64,000 nt of DNA from Unio delphinus (GCA_029339505.1 JAQISU010001239.1:7557001-7621000), one strand, 5' to 3'. Shown: positions 37,800 through 54,780, counted from the stretch's first letter. Notes: generated by a model from the letters alone, not told the origin. Made by a program: numbers and translations.

Positions 37800-39274
37800 T
37801 AATAGTTTGTTCTATCCTAATGACATTTAAGCCTCTGCAGTGTACACTTCTAAACACTCTCATGACATACTTTTGATAAACGAAAGAGTACATCCTCATT
37901 GCTGCTCTAATATAATACAACCCATTCCTAGATTAATAGACTTTATATCACCGTTAAACAAATAGAACAAATGCAGTCATAACGTATACTATCTATTGTT
38001 AGCTACCAATGAATGTATAAGTTAAAACAAAATAATGCTTTAGTCCGACAGTCAAAAATCACTTTGTAATTCCAATTAATTCTTTAAATAAATAAATACT
38101 TAATTTATAACTGAACACAACTGAATGATAGATTCGGATAGACACCTGTCAGAATAAGGATAAATAATTTTGATGTAAACAACCTAATATACAGACCACT
38201 GATTTATGACAATGGAAATTTCCAGCAAATGTTTAATCACGGTCATGTCTGTTTGCTCAAGTTTTAACTAAGTATTAGGCGCCTATGAGGTAGACCATTG
38301 TATTTCAAAGGGTATAATAATGTTGAGATTTAAAATGCAAGTAAACAGGTTTAGAAACATTATTTTAAAGTATTAATCAACAATCATGGACAATAATTAG
38401 CTATGTAACATGTTGCTTGGAAAAATGCGTTAAAAACTACAGTTAGGGACAAGAACTAAAAGTGCAGGATATATATCTCACTCTCTCCACCAACACAATG
38501 TTTCCAGTGGAAACTATGATTATCAATTTTGAAAATTATGGAATAGGATTTGTCATTTGTACTTTCATCAACTCACCAATCTAACCGAACACATTGTTTT
38601 AATAAGATAAGTAAAACATAAAGATGTAATATTTAAATCGGAAAAGAAGGTAATTGCGCCTAAATTGCTGTTGCAGTCGAAATTTAGCTTACCGGTAATC
38701 AAGGAACGAATGATGTTTGAACAGACCTTATTACATATTAAAGTATTTCATAATAATTTTACCGGAGGAGAAGAGAGGATAGGAACTTATGCCTAAATTC
38801 TTATACAGACTTATAAATCTGCTAGAGTCAATTGGCGCATTGTTATGATGTCTTATAATTGCTACGTTACTTTTATTTTGTCCACGTCAGAGTCCACGTT
38901 TAAAAAAAAAAGTATTGTATGTTTTTGAGATCCTATATTTGGCTATATGTCGTGGAACATTTGTGATCATTAAACATTTTTCGACATATCTATACTACCT
39001 CAAATGTGATGTCTTATTCTGCTTGCACTTACCGATAAATAACAAGTGAGTTCAAATAACTGATCACGTTTGTTAATCCTGCATGCTGCTACCGCCCGCC
39101 TTAAACTGACAAACCCCCAGTCAGTAAGGTACTGACTGCCACCACGGCCTGCTTTATTTGGTGCGAGGAGCTTAGAGAACCATCTCGAGAAGTGGGCTAC
39201 AAAACTCCGCACAAGGAAAGACTCAAAGAAGAAATCAGAAAACTTGAGCTGTTTGTTTTGCAACCTGGAACGTT

Positions 39275-39960
39275 ATGATCATCTGTCATGGATTGACCAA
39301 TGACCTACATCAGATCGATAATGCTTGGAAGACTGTCGTCATTGACAAAGAACTCTCGCGACTGAACATCGGCATTGCCTGTCAACAGGAGATCATACTG
39401 GCTGGTAGGGGCACCATCAGGGAGGCCAATTACATGTTCTTTTCAGAAAGCCCTCGGATGAACCTAGGCAGCACGATGTAGACTTTGCCGTAAACACCAT
39501 GCTAGACGCCTTCTTTGAACCTCCGTCATCAGGAACTAAGTTAATCCTTTACCTCTTGCTGTCAACATTCCTATGCACGGTCAACATCTTCAGAGTGTAT
39601 GCTCTAACCATCCGCTCCACCCACGAGGAGAAAGACATGTTTTCTGAGACTCTGGATCAGGCAATATCCAGTATCCGAAACAACGAAGGCTTTTACTTAC
39701 TATCAGACTTCAATGCTAGAATGGGAGCTGACCATGAGGCCTGGTCCATCTGTTTCGGCTTTTACGAAAGGGGCAAGATAAACGATAATGGACAGCTACT
39801 GCTGTAGATATGTTGCTCCCACAGCCAACGTGTCACCAAGACTTTCTTTCAATGCAAGGAGATCCACCCGGTGTCATGGAGACACCCACGTTCACTCCAC
39901 TGCCAGCAGTTAGACCTTGTCATCACCAGTCGTGCGTAAATGGCCCTCGTCCTCCACATC
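39275..39960 (+). pseudogene. LINE endonuclease domain
   Basis: Blocks are KELSRLNIGIACQQEI, FSESPRMNLGSTM, DFAVNTMLDAFFEPPS (frame changes), and YLLSDFNARMGADHEAW, which matches the LxGDFNAR motif with Ser for Gly. In the first block the family's TR after the catalytic Glu is absent (QQEIIL). Frames change near 39480 and 39800. Confidence 0.85.
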
Positions 39961-40639
39961 CGCAGCTACCACAGTGCGCACTGCTACACGGACAATTCCC
40001 TAATGGTCAGTAAAGTGCCAATATTACCCAATAAGCAGCACCATGCCAAGAAGACGGGTCACCCTAGCATCAACACATGATGTGCAAGCAACTCAAAGAA
40101 AATACAGCAGTTCATCAGCAATGTGCAAGAGGCACTCGCCAAAGTGACAACTGATGACACCATTTACTCCAAGTGGTCCCATCTCTGTGACTCTATGTAC
40201 AACTTAGTCATCATTGCTTACGGGAAGAGGTAGCGGAAAAATGCCGACTGGTATGTAGCAAACTGGAGGTGATGGAACCCGTGACGGAGGCAAAGAGGAA
40301 AGCCCTTCTGGCATACAAGGCTGTACCTAGCCCAAGAACATTGCAAGCCCTCAGGAATGCAAGGAACAAATCCCAGAATACCACCCGCTATTGTGCCAAC
40401 ATCTACTGGCTTAAGATATGCAACAGTATACAGACAGATGCTGAAACCCTGGGATGCAAGAGGAATGTATGAGGGCATCAAAAAGGCGGCAGCCTCCCCC
40501 GCCCACCCCTCAAAGACTGCCTCCTTCAAGTCCACGACAGGCGAAGACATCACAGACAAGGGCAATCAAATGCATCGATGGGTTGAGCACTCTCTCGAGC
40601 TATATGCAACCAAAATCAACTTCACTGACGCTGCCTTGG

Positions 40640-41690
40640 ATTCTATTCCAGACCTACCTGTCAGTGAGGAGCTAGACAACTTGGAAAAGCTAGGAAAAGC
40701 CATAGACTGCCTTGCCTGTGGGAAGGCTCTCGGAACCGACGGCATTCCGCCTGAAGTCATCAAGACTGAGAACCAGCACTGCTCTAGCAGCTACAAATAC
40801 TCCTCTGCCTCTGCTGGGAACAGGGATACATTCCAAATGACATAAGTGACGCTAACATCGTCACATTGTACAAGAACAAGGGACACAGTAGCGATTGCAA
40901 AAACTACCGGGGAATCTCCCTCCTCAGCGTTGTCGGAAAGGCTTTCGCCCGTGCTGCCTTGGCGCAGTTGCAGATCCTAGCCGGCAACGTCCCAGTGTGG
41001 ATTTCAAACCGGTAGGTCAACTGGAGACAAGATTTTCTCACTACGTCAGCTGCAGAAGAAGTGTCATGAGCAGCAGATGCCCAACTACATTGCCTTCATA
41101 GACCTGAAGAAGACATTTGCTATTGTCAGTCGGAGTGGAATCTTCAAACTCCTGCAGAAGACTGGCTGCCCCAACGCCTACCTCCACGATAACATTCCCA
41201 GCACAGTGTGCTTCAATAACGCAACCTCAGAGGACTTCCGAGTAATCAGCGGAGTCAAACAAGGCTGTGTGCTTGCGCCTACGCTCTTCGCCATATTCTT
41301 CTCCATGCTTCTCCAGTACACCTTCAAGGCCTACAGCAATGGAGTGTTCATCCATACAAGGGCGACGGAAAGCTGTTCAACATTGCACGTCTCCAAGCTA
41401 AGACTAAAATCACAAAGGTACTCATCCGTGAATTCCTTTTCGCCGACGATGCAGCCTTGACATCCCACACGGAAGATAGACTTCAGCAGCTGGTATGCCG
41501 CGTCTCCAATGCTTGCAAGAACTTTGTACTGACCAACAGCTTGAAGAAAATGAACGTCATGGCGAATAATGCAGACTCTCCTCCCTCTCTCACCATCGAT
41601 GATTACAACTTGGAAGTTGTTGAGAACTTAAAATGCCTCGGGTCCAGCATCTCCAGATCACTCTCAATTGATTAGGAGGTAAACAGCAGG
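40640..41690 (+). pseudogene. LINE reverse transcriptase domain
   Basis: Blocks are LGKAIDCLACGKALGTDG, IPPEVIKTENQ, NYRGISLLSVVGKAFAR (shifted), YIAFIDLKKTFAIVSRSG, SGVKQGCVLAPTLFAIFFS, and catalytic FLFADDAALTSHTED with FADD at 41439-41450. NLKCLGSSISRSLSID follows. The FADD pair is intact; the other catalytic region reads DLKKTFAIV in place of DLTKAFDxV, losing the second Asp. Confidence 0.88.
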
Positions 41691-41772
41691 ATTCTCAAGA
41701 CAGCTGACGTGATGGCCAGACTTAACCAGAGGGTTTGGAACAACCCCAACCTCACCGAGACGACCCCACTGC

Positions 41773-42075
41773 GTGTCTAACAAACCTACATGCTCATCTC
41801 AATCCTTTACAGCAGAGAAACACAAGGTTCTAGAACACGCCAACATCAACAGCATGTTCTACATTCTTAGCGAAAGGCGCCTTCGCTGGCTCGACCATGT
41901 AAAGTTACTGGACCTAGACCGCATTCCAAAGGACCTGTTATATGGGTTGCTAGCGGAAGGTGCACGACCTACTGAACGTCCACACCTGTGCTACAGAGAT
42001 GTTTGCAAGAGAGACATGAAGACGGCCAACATCGATGTCAACAACTGTGAGAGCTTTGCTAACAACCCGAATTGA
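41773..42075 (+). pseudogene. LINE ORF2 C-terminal tail
   Basis: About 100 codons open: SERRLRWLDHVKLL, DRIPKDLLYGLLAEGARPTE, CYRDVCKRDMKTANID. This tail is typical of the same LINE type, but a block of the family (the LYGSExWT region) is missing near 41770-41830, indicating an internal deletion. Confidence 0.85.
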
Positions 42076-42080
42076 ATTAA

Positions 42081-45768
<3,688 letters not shown>

Positions 45769-45820
<52 letters not shown>
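45769..45820. repeat. (TA)n microsatellite
   Basis: About 52 bases of pure TA. Confidence 0.98.
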
Positions 45821-45825
<5 letters not shown>

Positions 45826-45869
45826 ATGTATCCAATACCGATTTTTACTAATCATCATTCAGAACAACC

Positions 45870-45921
45870 ATGTCCATGGGGAATATAATACAACCATCTG
45901 TTTCAACATATAGAGATGACG
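45870..45921 (+). other. Candidate first coding exon
   Basis: An ATG with ACC before it opens MSMGNIIQPSVSTYRDD and ends one base into a codon at a GTAAGG donor. It pairs in phase with the candidate exon at 46514. It could be the start of the ART-like gene at 56.9 kb or of another gene. Unproven. Confidence 0.3.
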
Positions 45922-46513
45922 GTAAGGTTATCAATAGTTTGTGTGTTGTTTATCGAAATCTGTAATTTATTTCTCTTTATCACGGAACTCTTTTGACCAA
46001 TACTCTAGATTTCAAAGTAAGTTTGGAATGATTCAGTGATCATTACATAAATGTGACAGTAATGATGGCTCCGTAATCTTGTATTACCTCACTATGTCTT
46101 ACACCATAGAATCTCCTTGATTATAATTATATTCCAGTCTAATATCACCAATTAGCAACTTGAATGCACGAGTTTATCAATACATAACTAATGATAAAAA
46201 CAAAATGGAAAGTTACAATCATGTTCAGGCCCGAAGAGTGCATTTGTATTTAATATTGTTCGTGGTGTCCTTAGAAGACTAATCGATCTTTGTAGTATAT
46301 ATACAATTCCTTTAGAAAACGCTGCTTAATGTATGATCAGCATACATGCAGTACTGAGAATCTTGTCTAAACACAAATGTTTGCATTCGTGTAGTACTCA
46401 TATATGCAAAAGGATCTTCGATTCCCTATGTATAGTTAGCTGATCGTGTGGATGATATGATAATCAATTCAGTATCGAATAATAAAAATATATTTTATTT
46501 TGTTTAAAAATAG

Positions 46514-46579
46514 CCATCTGCAATAACTGCATATACGGAGCCCTGGCTAGAGGGTACTTGGAATCACAGAATTTACCGG
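46514..46579 (+). other. Candidate second coding exon (CxxC)
   Basis: After a TAAAAATAG acceptor, the frame from 45921 continues as AICNNCIYGALARGYLESQ and ends with one extra base at a GTAATA donor. It holds a CxxC pair. The phase does not fit a direct join to the exon at 56863, so at least one more exon would be needed. Confidence 0.3.
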
Positions 46580-46713
46580 GTAATATTTTAAATATTAACA
46601 CAAATGTATTTATGTTATAATAATGGCTTATTTAATAAAAAGGCATTGCTTGTGTCTCCTTTTTAATGGAATTTTTCTAGGAGCGACACGAAGTCTTTAC
46701 TTTTCATGCCTCA

Positions 46714-46985
46714 GTAGTAGCATAATTGTTTCCAGGCACTAATTTGTGATCTCCAAAACTCGATGCAGAAATAGTACTATATAGCCACCCCCACACCCAT
46801 GTAGTAACATTGTCCTATTTCCACGCACTGATTTTGTAAACTCCATAACATTATTTTAGTGCTAATTTAGGTCGCACCAAATTCCTGTACAAGTAGTAAC
46901 ATTGCTTTGTTTCCACGTAACTGGTGATTTTTATAATCAGTAAAACATTTATCTGTCTCTGATTTACTACATACAATTGCGCCAA
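46714..46985. repeat. Minisatellite, three ~90-bp units
   Basis: Units start at about 46714, 46801 and 46893. Each begins GTAGTA(A/G)CA, followed by a TTTCCA(G/C)GCACT-like block, then a GATTTT/GTGAT block. They are diverged. Confidence 0.6.
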
Positions 46986-49143
46986 ATATATAATAATTAG
47001 TATATTTACTAAGCACTTCAAATACTGGGCTAAACTATTTCAGTTAGATGCACATAGCAATTTTGTGAATTATTTTATATTTTATTTTTGTTCTTAAATA
47101 TTTACATGTCTGTTTGTGTGATTTGAGTGTGTAGTCATGTCTAGCATATAAATATATATAAATTAATTTGATTATGGGCAATAGTAACAGAACACATTTT
47201 ATTTTTGTTCACTTTTTGCTGCAAGTGTTTTATAGAAAAGTACTGTAAAAATGTTATTTATGTTAAGGCCATTAACATCGAATTGTTTAATATTCATTGA
47301 GTACAAGTAATGAGGTAAAAATAATATTAAATGTTGATATTAACTTAATTTGTGTTGAACAAAATGTATGCGTCATGCATGGAAAAAATGAGGTTGCGAA
47401 TCTGAAAAACATGTTGTGGCCATAACAATCGCATCTGTATCAATGTTACAGAAAAACAAAAACATAACCACGGTCATTAAATAGTCTCAATTTGAAAAAT
47501 GCACTGGCTTTCTAGCATAAATACATACATTGCAAAAATATGTTTTAGTGATTAAACTCGCTCTATATTTGTTTGATAAATTGTATTTTGGTTTCCGGTC
47601 AGTGAATAACATATTTCCTATTATAGTAGTCCATGTTTAATCCAATAATGTACTCCATTACTATCTGGCATTTTAACCGAACTAGATTTCTGACTTAACT
47701 ATAAAAAACCATGCATTTTCAAAACTGAAAACGGTTCCTTTCATCCTTACAAAAAATGTTGCCCAATGTAATATTATCGACAAATACACAAGAATATGCA
47801 GTGAACTAGAGCTCGGTATCGCAACGATTTTGTACCGCAAATTACCGCGATATTTCTATACCGATATTATATTACCGTTAAGAGTCTATTATCTTAGAAT
47901 AAGCAACAGAAGAATGTGAAATGCACACAGCTTTGTAAAATTCAACAAATAATTTATTTCCTTAAAGTAAAAAGTAGAAAAAAAGATTATGGTATTCCGA
48001 ATTAAATCCCAAAAAATTTAAGAATTACAGACATATGTCACTTTTACTCACCTCTGTGAAATCTTTATCCAGCAAAAACTGTATTTTTTCCGTCAAACAT
48101 TCCTGTTTGATAGTATTCATCGTGGTATGGTGTTGTTCCACAAGTGTGTAATTTACAATTTCAACGTCATGGTAAATTTTGTTTGTTCAGTTTGGAACAT
48201 CTCGAAATTAATAGCTCATATTCAATTATTAACTGTTTAACTTGATTCTTTTTCTGTGCTGGAAATGTGAACGTTTCTGGTTACAGATTGTTAATAATTT
48301 CTGGATTTTGAAGATGTGTTACTATAAGTTCAATACATTCCGATTGCATTCCGTTGTTTAGTCTTCACTTCGTTGGACAGGTACAATTTAATTAATTGCA
48401 TTATGTTTCATACATTCCTTACTGATGTAAACTACTAATGTATCGGTACAATGAAAACGTACCGTAGTGCACCAGTGTAACGACAATATCGCGCACTTAT
48501 ACAGTGAGCAATACATATGAAATAAACACTAAATATATTGCATGTAGTTTCTGATTATAAATTAACTTGCTGCTAATAAAGTTTGTAAAAAGGTATTTTG
48601 TACAATCCATTATCTTTGATTGTTTGAGTATTTCGCTTTTTCCCGAAACTTAAATGTATCTGTGGTAATTTGACTCTGGGCACATGATTTATGCTTTCAT
48701 TTTTTTCCATATTTGGGTTTCCATTAACAACGTGACAATCACATATTTTATGCAAGAATTAATCTTTTCCAATATCAGGCCATTACATTTTGAGGCATGA
48801 ATCCACTGCGACTTAAGATTGACGTTCTGGGAAATTTATAAAACCCAAAATTGCTATTATTATACCCATTCGGTGGTTACACCAGTACACCGCACAATGG
48901 TTGTGCCCACCCATTTTAGGCAACATGAAAAATATATAATTCAATAGTTTTGACTTGACTTGCCTGATGGTATGTGCAGTCAATAACAAATACGATTCGA
49001 CTTCCCCAGATACTGTAACACAAGATCTCGCGGTATTTATACATACACAGAACAATGAGGAAGGACTCTAATGTTTTTGAAAAACTTTGCTCCACACAGA
49101 TAATTTATATGTCTACTACTGCTACTACTACTAATATTTTTAC
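46986..49143. other. Intergenic, possible DNA transposon remnant
   Basis: No gene. Between about 47815 and 48500 both ends carry unusual CG-containing sequence (GGTATCGCAACG, TTACCGCGATAT at the left; TATCGGTACA, CGTACCGTAGTG, CGACAATATCGCG at the right). This suggests a decayed hAT-like non-autonomous element, but terminal inverted repeats and target duplications were not confirmed. Confidence 0.3.
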
Positions 49144-49156
49144 CAACAACAACAAC

Positions 49157-49193
<37 letters not shown>

Positions 49194-49283
49194 TTAAAAC
49201 TAATATAATTAAAATACTTATAATAAGATACTACTATTAATACAATAACTGCTACTGCTACTACTAACACTAATACTAATAAT

Positions 49284-49331
<48 letters not shown>

Positions 49332-49350
49332 ATTAATAATAATAATAATC
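49144..49350. repeat. (AAC)n/(AAT)n microsatellites
   Basis: AAC then AAT units at 49144-49193, and a second AAT block at about 49276-49350. Confidence 0.95.
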
Positions 49351-51917
49351 GCAATTTAAACGTACTTTGTCAGACAGTATAAATCCAGCAATACAACACA
49401 TAATTTACGAACACATTGAATTGAAATTTGTATAAAAAAATGAAAATTTGTGTTGACTAATCTAACTAAAATAATTTCTACTAAAATTATTCTTTTCAAT
49501 AGTTAAACAAATGTGTAAAAAGACATTATTCTTTCAAAGGCAGAAACAATTTAAATGCTGATAATTTTTGTCACAAATTAAAGATAAGATCATTTCTTCT
49601 TTTTTTTAGTGCTGAAAGTTTTAATCATCTCTGATATTATTCAGTAATAACAGGACTTTCATTTTAACTGTTGTGGTGGACATATTAGAAGCCTGATTGG
49701 CATCATTAAAAATTAACACCAACAAGACAACATTAAAAATCTTCTTCGTGGAAATCCCATGCTGATATGACTTTATATTTTCAATATCACTGCCATGGTG
49801 CCCACAACGGAAATCATTTTGGCACCATTTCCAATTTTAACCAATATCACATCAAATGAATTCTTGCCGAGAACGTTCATTAGAGGCAACATGTTTCCAA
49901 AAGGGCTATTGTGCTGCCAATATTTAAAGTCAGATTGGGACCACTTACATTTCCAACAAACTAGACTTCATCGTTTTTCAGTGAAAATCCTATGTTGATT
50001 TTGAACATTTAAGAGAAGTGACAGGATTTTCGAGATGGCTACTGTGGTCAACTAGAATCATCTATACATCATAAGAAGTCTTCTGATGGAAACCTCACGG
50101 GATTATTTGTTTCCATTCAAAATGAGTAGCCATAACAGGATTTTCAATATACTACTTCGCAGGCATCAGATTAGTGTCATTTTCTGTAGGACCAAATGGA
50201 TAACAAGATTTTCAAAACTGTCATTCTGGATGCCATAATGGATGTCCAACCAGTACCATTTTGGTTTTTGTCCAGTTAGATAATAGGATGAACGTGTGTG
50301 TAAACTTTCCTTCCAAACGTCTACGTAGTGTTATAGAAATAGTAATAGAAGCACGATGTAGTAGAAGGACAGACAATAAACACGCATAAAACCACCTGGA
50401 TTATATCAAGTAGAAGTAAATTTGATGTTATGTGCTAAACAAACTTTTTCTCTCATGTAACAAATTACTATGGATGGATAGGTAGGGAAAGTGTGACAGA
50501 TACACGACAGGGTCGAGTTTCTCCACTCATGTTGTAATGCTTTCCCCACACATCTATCACTCTTCTTTTTGTCATCCATAACATTTTTAATGCTCTGTTT
50601 ATTTTATATTTATATAAAGTAATACACTTCCTCCTTTCCATGGATTTACATTTCCTAATATAATTTATGTGTTTTAGGAACGAAACATAAATTATTAAAC
50701 TATAACAATGTTGGACAGGTATTGCAACAAAACAGTGTAATATGACACAAGCATACTAATTGACAAAAATAGTTTTAAAAAACTGATTTTTGTATTTGCT
50801 GATAAAATCAATCCTACCAATAATACTAATAATAATCATGACACTAATAACAATAATGATAATCTATTTAGCTATTTTATCATACATATTTAATGCCAAC
50901 AAGAAGATGATATATATTTATCAATAAATAACGTGATAATATTGAATAATAATCAAAGCGGTTTATGCCACTCATGTTTATAAGGTTTCCATCTAAAAAT
51001 TCCCAATTCCAAAAGTTAAAAGTCCAAGTCAAAAAGTTTTAAACAATATGAAAAACAGTTTTGAAGAATCGAGTAATATTCTAAAAATGTAATCAGTTTT
51101 TTTTTTATAACTATGAAAACATGTCTAAAGTTTTCTGATTTGAAATGTAATATCTTATATGCGACTGTGCCAAAATCAATTCAGGGTGTACATACAAATA
51201 TACACACATTATGAAAATAGACATACTGGTAGACATGAGCATCTGCCCTTTTAACCTATTAAATAGGGTGTGAAGCGAATAACATGAAATATGAACATTC
51301 ACAGAATCCCAACCTTGACATATCGAAAACAAGTTTGTTTCCTATATGAATTTGTGGAAAACAGTAACATACTGATGTTTAGGTCCGCTTTAAATCATAA
51401 AATATTATTTTATTCTTCTAATGATCTCTCTTCTTCTCTTCTGTTTAAAAAATATATAAAGGCCTCATTGGTTTCTGATATGAACCACTATTACCAACAT
51501 GCTCTACAATTATGGACACAGTGCGCTTGCGATATTGTTTTCGAGATGCGGACAGCAAACGTTTAATGGTCAGTTATTAAGTTATTTGGATGTAGGTCAA
51601 GTCATGTTTGTAGGTGAAATCGGAGTGGGTGGGAAGTGACTGTCGGTCCTTGCCACCATGTACGAGGACCTGTGGTATGGTCCCAAAATTACCAAATTCC
51701 TTAGTAGGGACTGTATGAATTGAAATCAGATGATTACAGCAACAGTGTGATGTATGATCGTCATCTTTAACCTATAACCAAACTAATACATGTCCTCCAT
51801 CCTACAAAATTCATTTTTAATTTTCTTAATATATGTGAACACAATAGCATTACCAAATATAATAGCATAAAAGTTGCAATGGTGTTATTGCTAGAAAAAG
51901 ATTTGGTGCACATAGAT
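49351..51917. other. Intergenic, no gene seen
   Basis: No domain recognised. Around 49740-50280 phrases such as AGGATTTTC and CCATAA recur at irregular spacing, suggesting a decayed repeat. Confidence 0.45.
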
Positions 51918-51919
51918 GA

Positions 51920-51972
<53 letters not shown>

Positions 51973-52002
51973 GAATAATAATAATACAGAAAATAATATT
52001 TG

Positions 52003-52040
<38 letters not shown>
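51918..52040. repeat. (AAT)n microsatellites
   Basis: Two AAT blocks, about 51918-51971 and 52006-52038, separated by a short unique stretch. Confidence 0.97.
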
Positions 52041-52937
52041 TATTTTGAAAAATATTGTCAGGCAATTTGATGACTGCCAGTAATTTAAATTTATTTACAA
52101 ATAAGTAGAATTTTAAAAAAAAGTGTTAGGAAATGTCATTAGGTGTTTTCTAACCGAGGTAATAATTTGTGCGGTCAGAAGGTCAGACTTTGAAAAAAGT
52201 ATACAAGTAATTGAAAAACTGCAGTAATATCCTGGCAATCTAAAGAGTGTTTTTAAAACTTATAATAATGATAAAGTGAATATAATTGTATGATTATCAT
52301 TTGAATATTATTTGCCATTGTGATACAATGTATTCTAATGTGCATACGGATGTACAGATCTATGGACAGATGAATGTTCTGATGGCTTCAAACAAAATAA
52401 AATGGCCTTTTCTGCTATCGCAGTGGTGGCATCACAAATACGAAATGAAATAATTGTATTTTACAATAATACTAATGTTTAAATTTGTCCAACTTGTTTG
52501 AATTCTTTTGCATTAGGTTGTATGACATTTGTGCACCTCAACGTTCACTGATGTAAACAAAACTATTGGATTTTTCATGATGCAAGGTTTTAGCTTGGAT
52601 ACAACACGTATTAATATCTCTATTCTATGACGGTATTTATAAATCTTATTTTATACATAATAGTTGTTTTATATAATTTAGAAGTATGTGATCAGTACAG
52701 TAACTCCATCTGTTAACTGCCATTTATTTGGTTACATGATTTGGTACAACTAACATTATTTTTAATTGGATCAGGTGTATGTTTTTATTTGCTTATAATG
52801 ACTTTTGTTGTATAGTTAATGTATTGCTTATTAGTATGCTACTTGGGATATAACCTAAACTCAGTCAAGAAATATTTAAAATCATTATAAATAGTACTTG
52901 TATCTAAAAGTATATGATGTAAAATTGATTTGATACA
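52041..52937. other. Intergenic, no gene seen
   Basis: AT-rich, with no recognisable coding or repeat structure. Confidence 0.5.
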
Positions 52938-53112
52938 CAGAGTGAGCTTACTTGGTAGTGTGTAAGACTCTGAATCTAGTTTGTGTGAGTTTGATAACTG
53001 CCTATGCCATCCGGGTCAGCTGTCTCTGCCTGTTCTCGGGAAAAGGACTTGTCTCCAATTTCCGCAGCATGGTATAGTCAATATGGCATTGAAAGTGCTG
53101 TCAAATCAACAA
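52938..53112 (+). mobile_element. Probable decayed tRNA-headed SINE
   Basis: A-box-like TTGGTAGTGTGTAAG and a B-box-like GAGTTTGATAAC lie 43 bases apart. The body follows, with TGGCATTGAAAGTGCTGTC and an AACAAAA tail. Weak match, approximate ends. Confidence 0.45.
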
Positions 53113-53412
53113 AAAATGTTTGATACTAGGAAATGTGAAGGAGTCTGATGCAATGACGTATGATTTGATCTAGCTTAAGAAACATAGTCTAAAGGATAAA
53201 ATAGATGAAGCAATATTATCTATTTCATTTTAATAGATTTTAATTGAAAATATTTCTTTTCGGCTTAATAGATAATCACTTTTTTGAAACGTGTAACTAA
53301 GCTAATTTGTAAAGATACAGGAATGGTTCTAGACCTGGCTGGGTACATTTTATGCACACAAGACTGAATTAATGCTAATAATATCACAACAAGGCTACCC
53401 ACACCATCCAGA

Positions 53413-53414
<2 letters not shown>

Positions 53415-53503
<89 letters not shown>
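53415..53503. repeat. (TA)n microsatellite
   Basis: About 89 bases of TA at the left edge of the L1/Tx1-like remnant. Confidence 0.98.
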
Positions 53504-53504
<1 letters not shown>

Positions 53505-54090
53505 CTGAAACAAATATACAAGAGGCTGCTAATATAAAAACATTTGGTTATATTTTGACTAATGATTCGTCATGGTACACACATATTCCTGAGAAAACGG
53601 AAATTTTACTAACACGAAACTGGAGAGCTAAACAACATGGTTTACCAATCCCATTAATTAAAGACCACGTATAGGCCCTAGGGGTCTATTTCGGAAAGGG
53701 TAAGAAACAAAAACCTCAAAAACAAAATTCGGGAAAAAAATGAAAATATCAACACCTAGGCACTGACTACATTCTGCCTAATGGAATGGGCCCAAGTGAC
53801 AAAACATTTTATGTATGTGCACCGAAATTATATTTCAATATCATTTGACATACAAAAGCAAGATCTAAAAGTTATTGATAACGAAATTACTAAACATTTA
53901 TGGGGGTTTAAAACGCACTACATAAACAAAGACACCAATATTAGGACGGAAAGAGGTGGGGGCTAACCCAAACAAACCCCGTCCTTATCAAATACACCAA
54001 CATACTAAACAGATTTAAGGAAATTAAAGCTGTCCAAAAATACCTTGGCATGGACTATACATATATTATTTTGTATTCTCTATGTAGCAG

Positions 54091-54158
<68 letters not shown>

Positions 54159-54780
54159 TGTCAAAACTCTTAGAAGTGCCACGAAAATTGAGATCATAAA
54201 AGAATTATTAAATAAACATAGGGATAATACAGAACTATTGGAAATAGGTAAAAAACAGCATACAAAAGGCTAACAGAGAGTACAATAAATAGGATAAAAA
54301 CCAAAGTCGAATAGGAACACATAAATATCAATTGGGATAGGGCCTGGGAAAACTGGGTCATGTTAGGATCTCAAAAAATACAAAGCCTCTGCTTCCAATA
54401 CATGCACGATGCGTTTTTTGACGGGAGAGGTTGCAGTGAGACGGCATATGATCAGAGTATCGCCCAAATATCGATTGTGTAAACTTCACACATTAAAAAG
54501 AAAACATGTCAGGGTGGAGTGTGAAAAGAATAGAAAAATAAGAGTTGACTTATCGCTACAACTAAGAACAGACCAATTATATAAACGAACTAATATACTA
54601 TACCAAGAAGGAAACTTTGAAAAGAAACTACACTGTAATATCACATATCTCAATCATGAGAACCATGACATTCTTGTTAGCACTACTCTTCTTGAAACGA
54701 CTGTTCTAACAACGTGGGTTTTTTGTGTTTGTTGTTTATTATTGGCAAAGTCCGTTCTTGAAATTATCAGTTTGTGATTG
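53504..54780 (+). mobile_element. L1/Tx1-like LINE ORF2 remnant
   Basis: Blocks in shifting frames are NWRAKQHGLPIPLIKDHV, ALGVYFGKG, EWAQVTKHFMYVHRNYISI, NEITKHLWGFK and TERGGGLTQTNPVLIKYTN. This is the part of ORF2 downstream of the RT domain in L1/Tx1-type elements. The later part (54409-54777) is open but not recognised. A (TA)n tract splits the coding sequence. Confidence 0.65.
54094..54154. repeat. (TA)n microsatellite inside a LINE remnant
   Basis: About 61 bases of TA within the former coding sequence of the L1/Tx1-like element, so it arose or expanded after insertion. Confidence 0.97.

Larger units (their letters stand above)
33981..38990. other. Intergenic, no gene seen
   Basis: AT-rich; no exon chain recognised. 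It contains a diverged direct duplication (34865-35110 with 36790-37050), a short tandem repeat (36618-36733) and a compound microsatellite (37668-37799). Confidence 0.5.
38990..42080 (+). mobile_element. APE-type non-LTR retrotransposon, frameshifted
   Basis: Plus-strand element with endonuclease, linker, reverse transcriptase and a C-terminal tail in normal order, in GC-richer sequence than its surroundings. Proteins of this type are often annotated as craniofacial development protein 2-like or endonuclease-reverse transcriptase. RTE or I-group membership was not resolved. Repeated frameshifts and stops make it inactive, but the blocks are well conserved, so it is younger than the other LINE remnants here. 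Confidence 0.88.

Noticed and set aside
40218..40763. Open frames on the minus strand (115 and 65 codons)
   Set aside because: They are antisense shadows of the plus-strand LINE linker and RT coding sequence.
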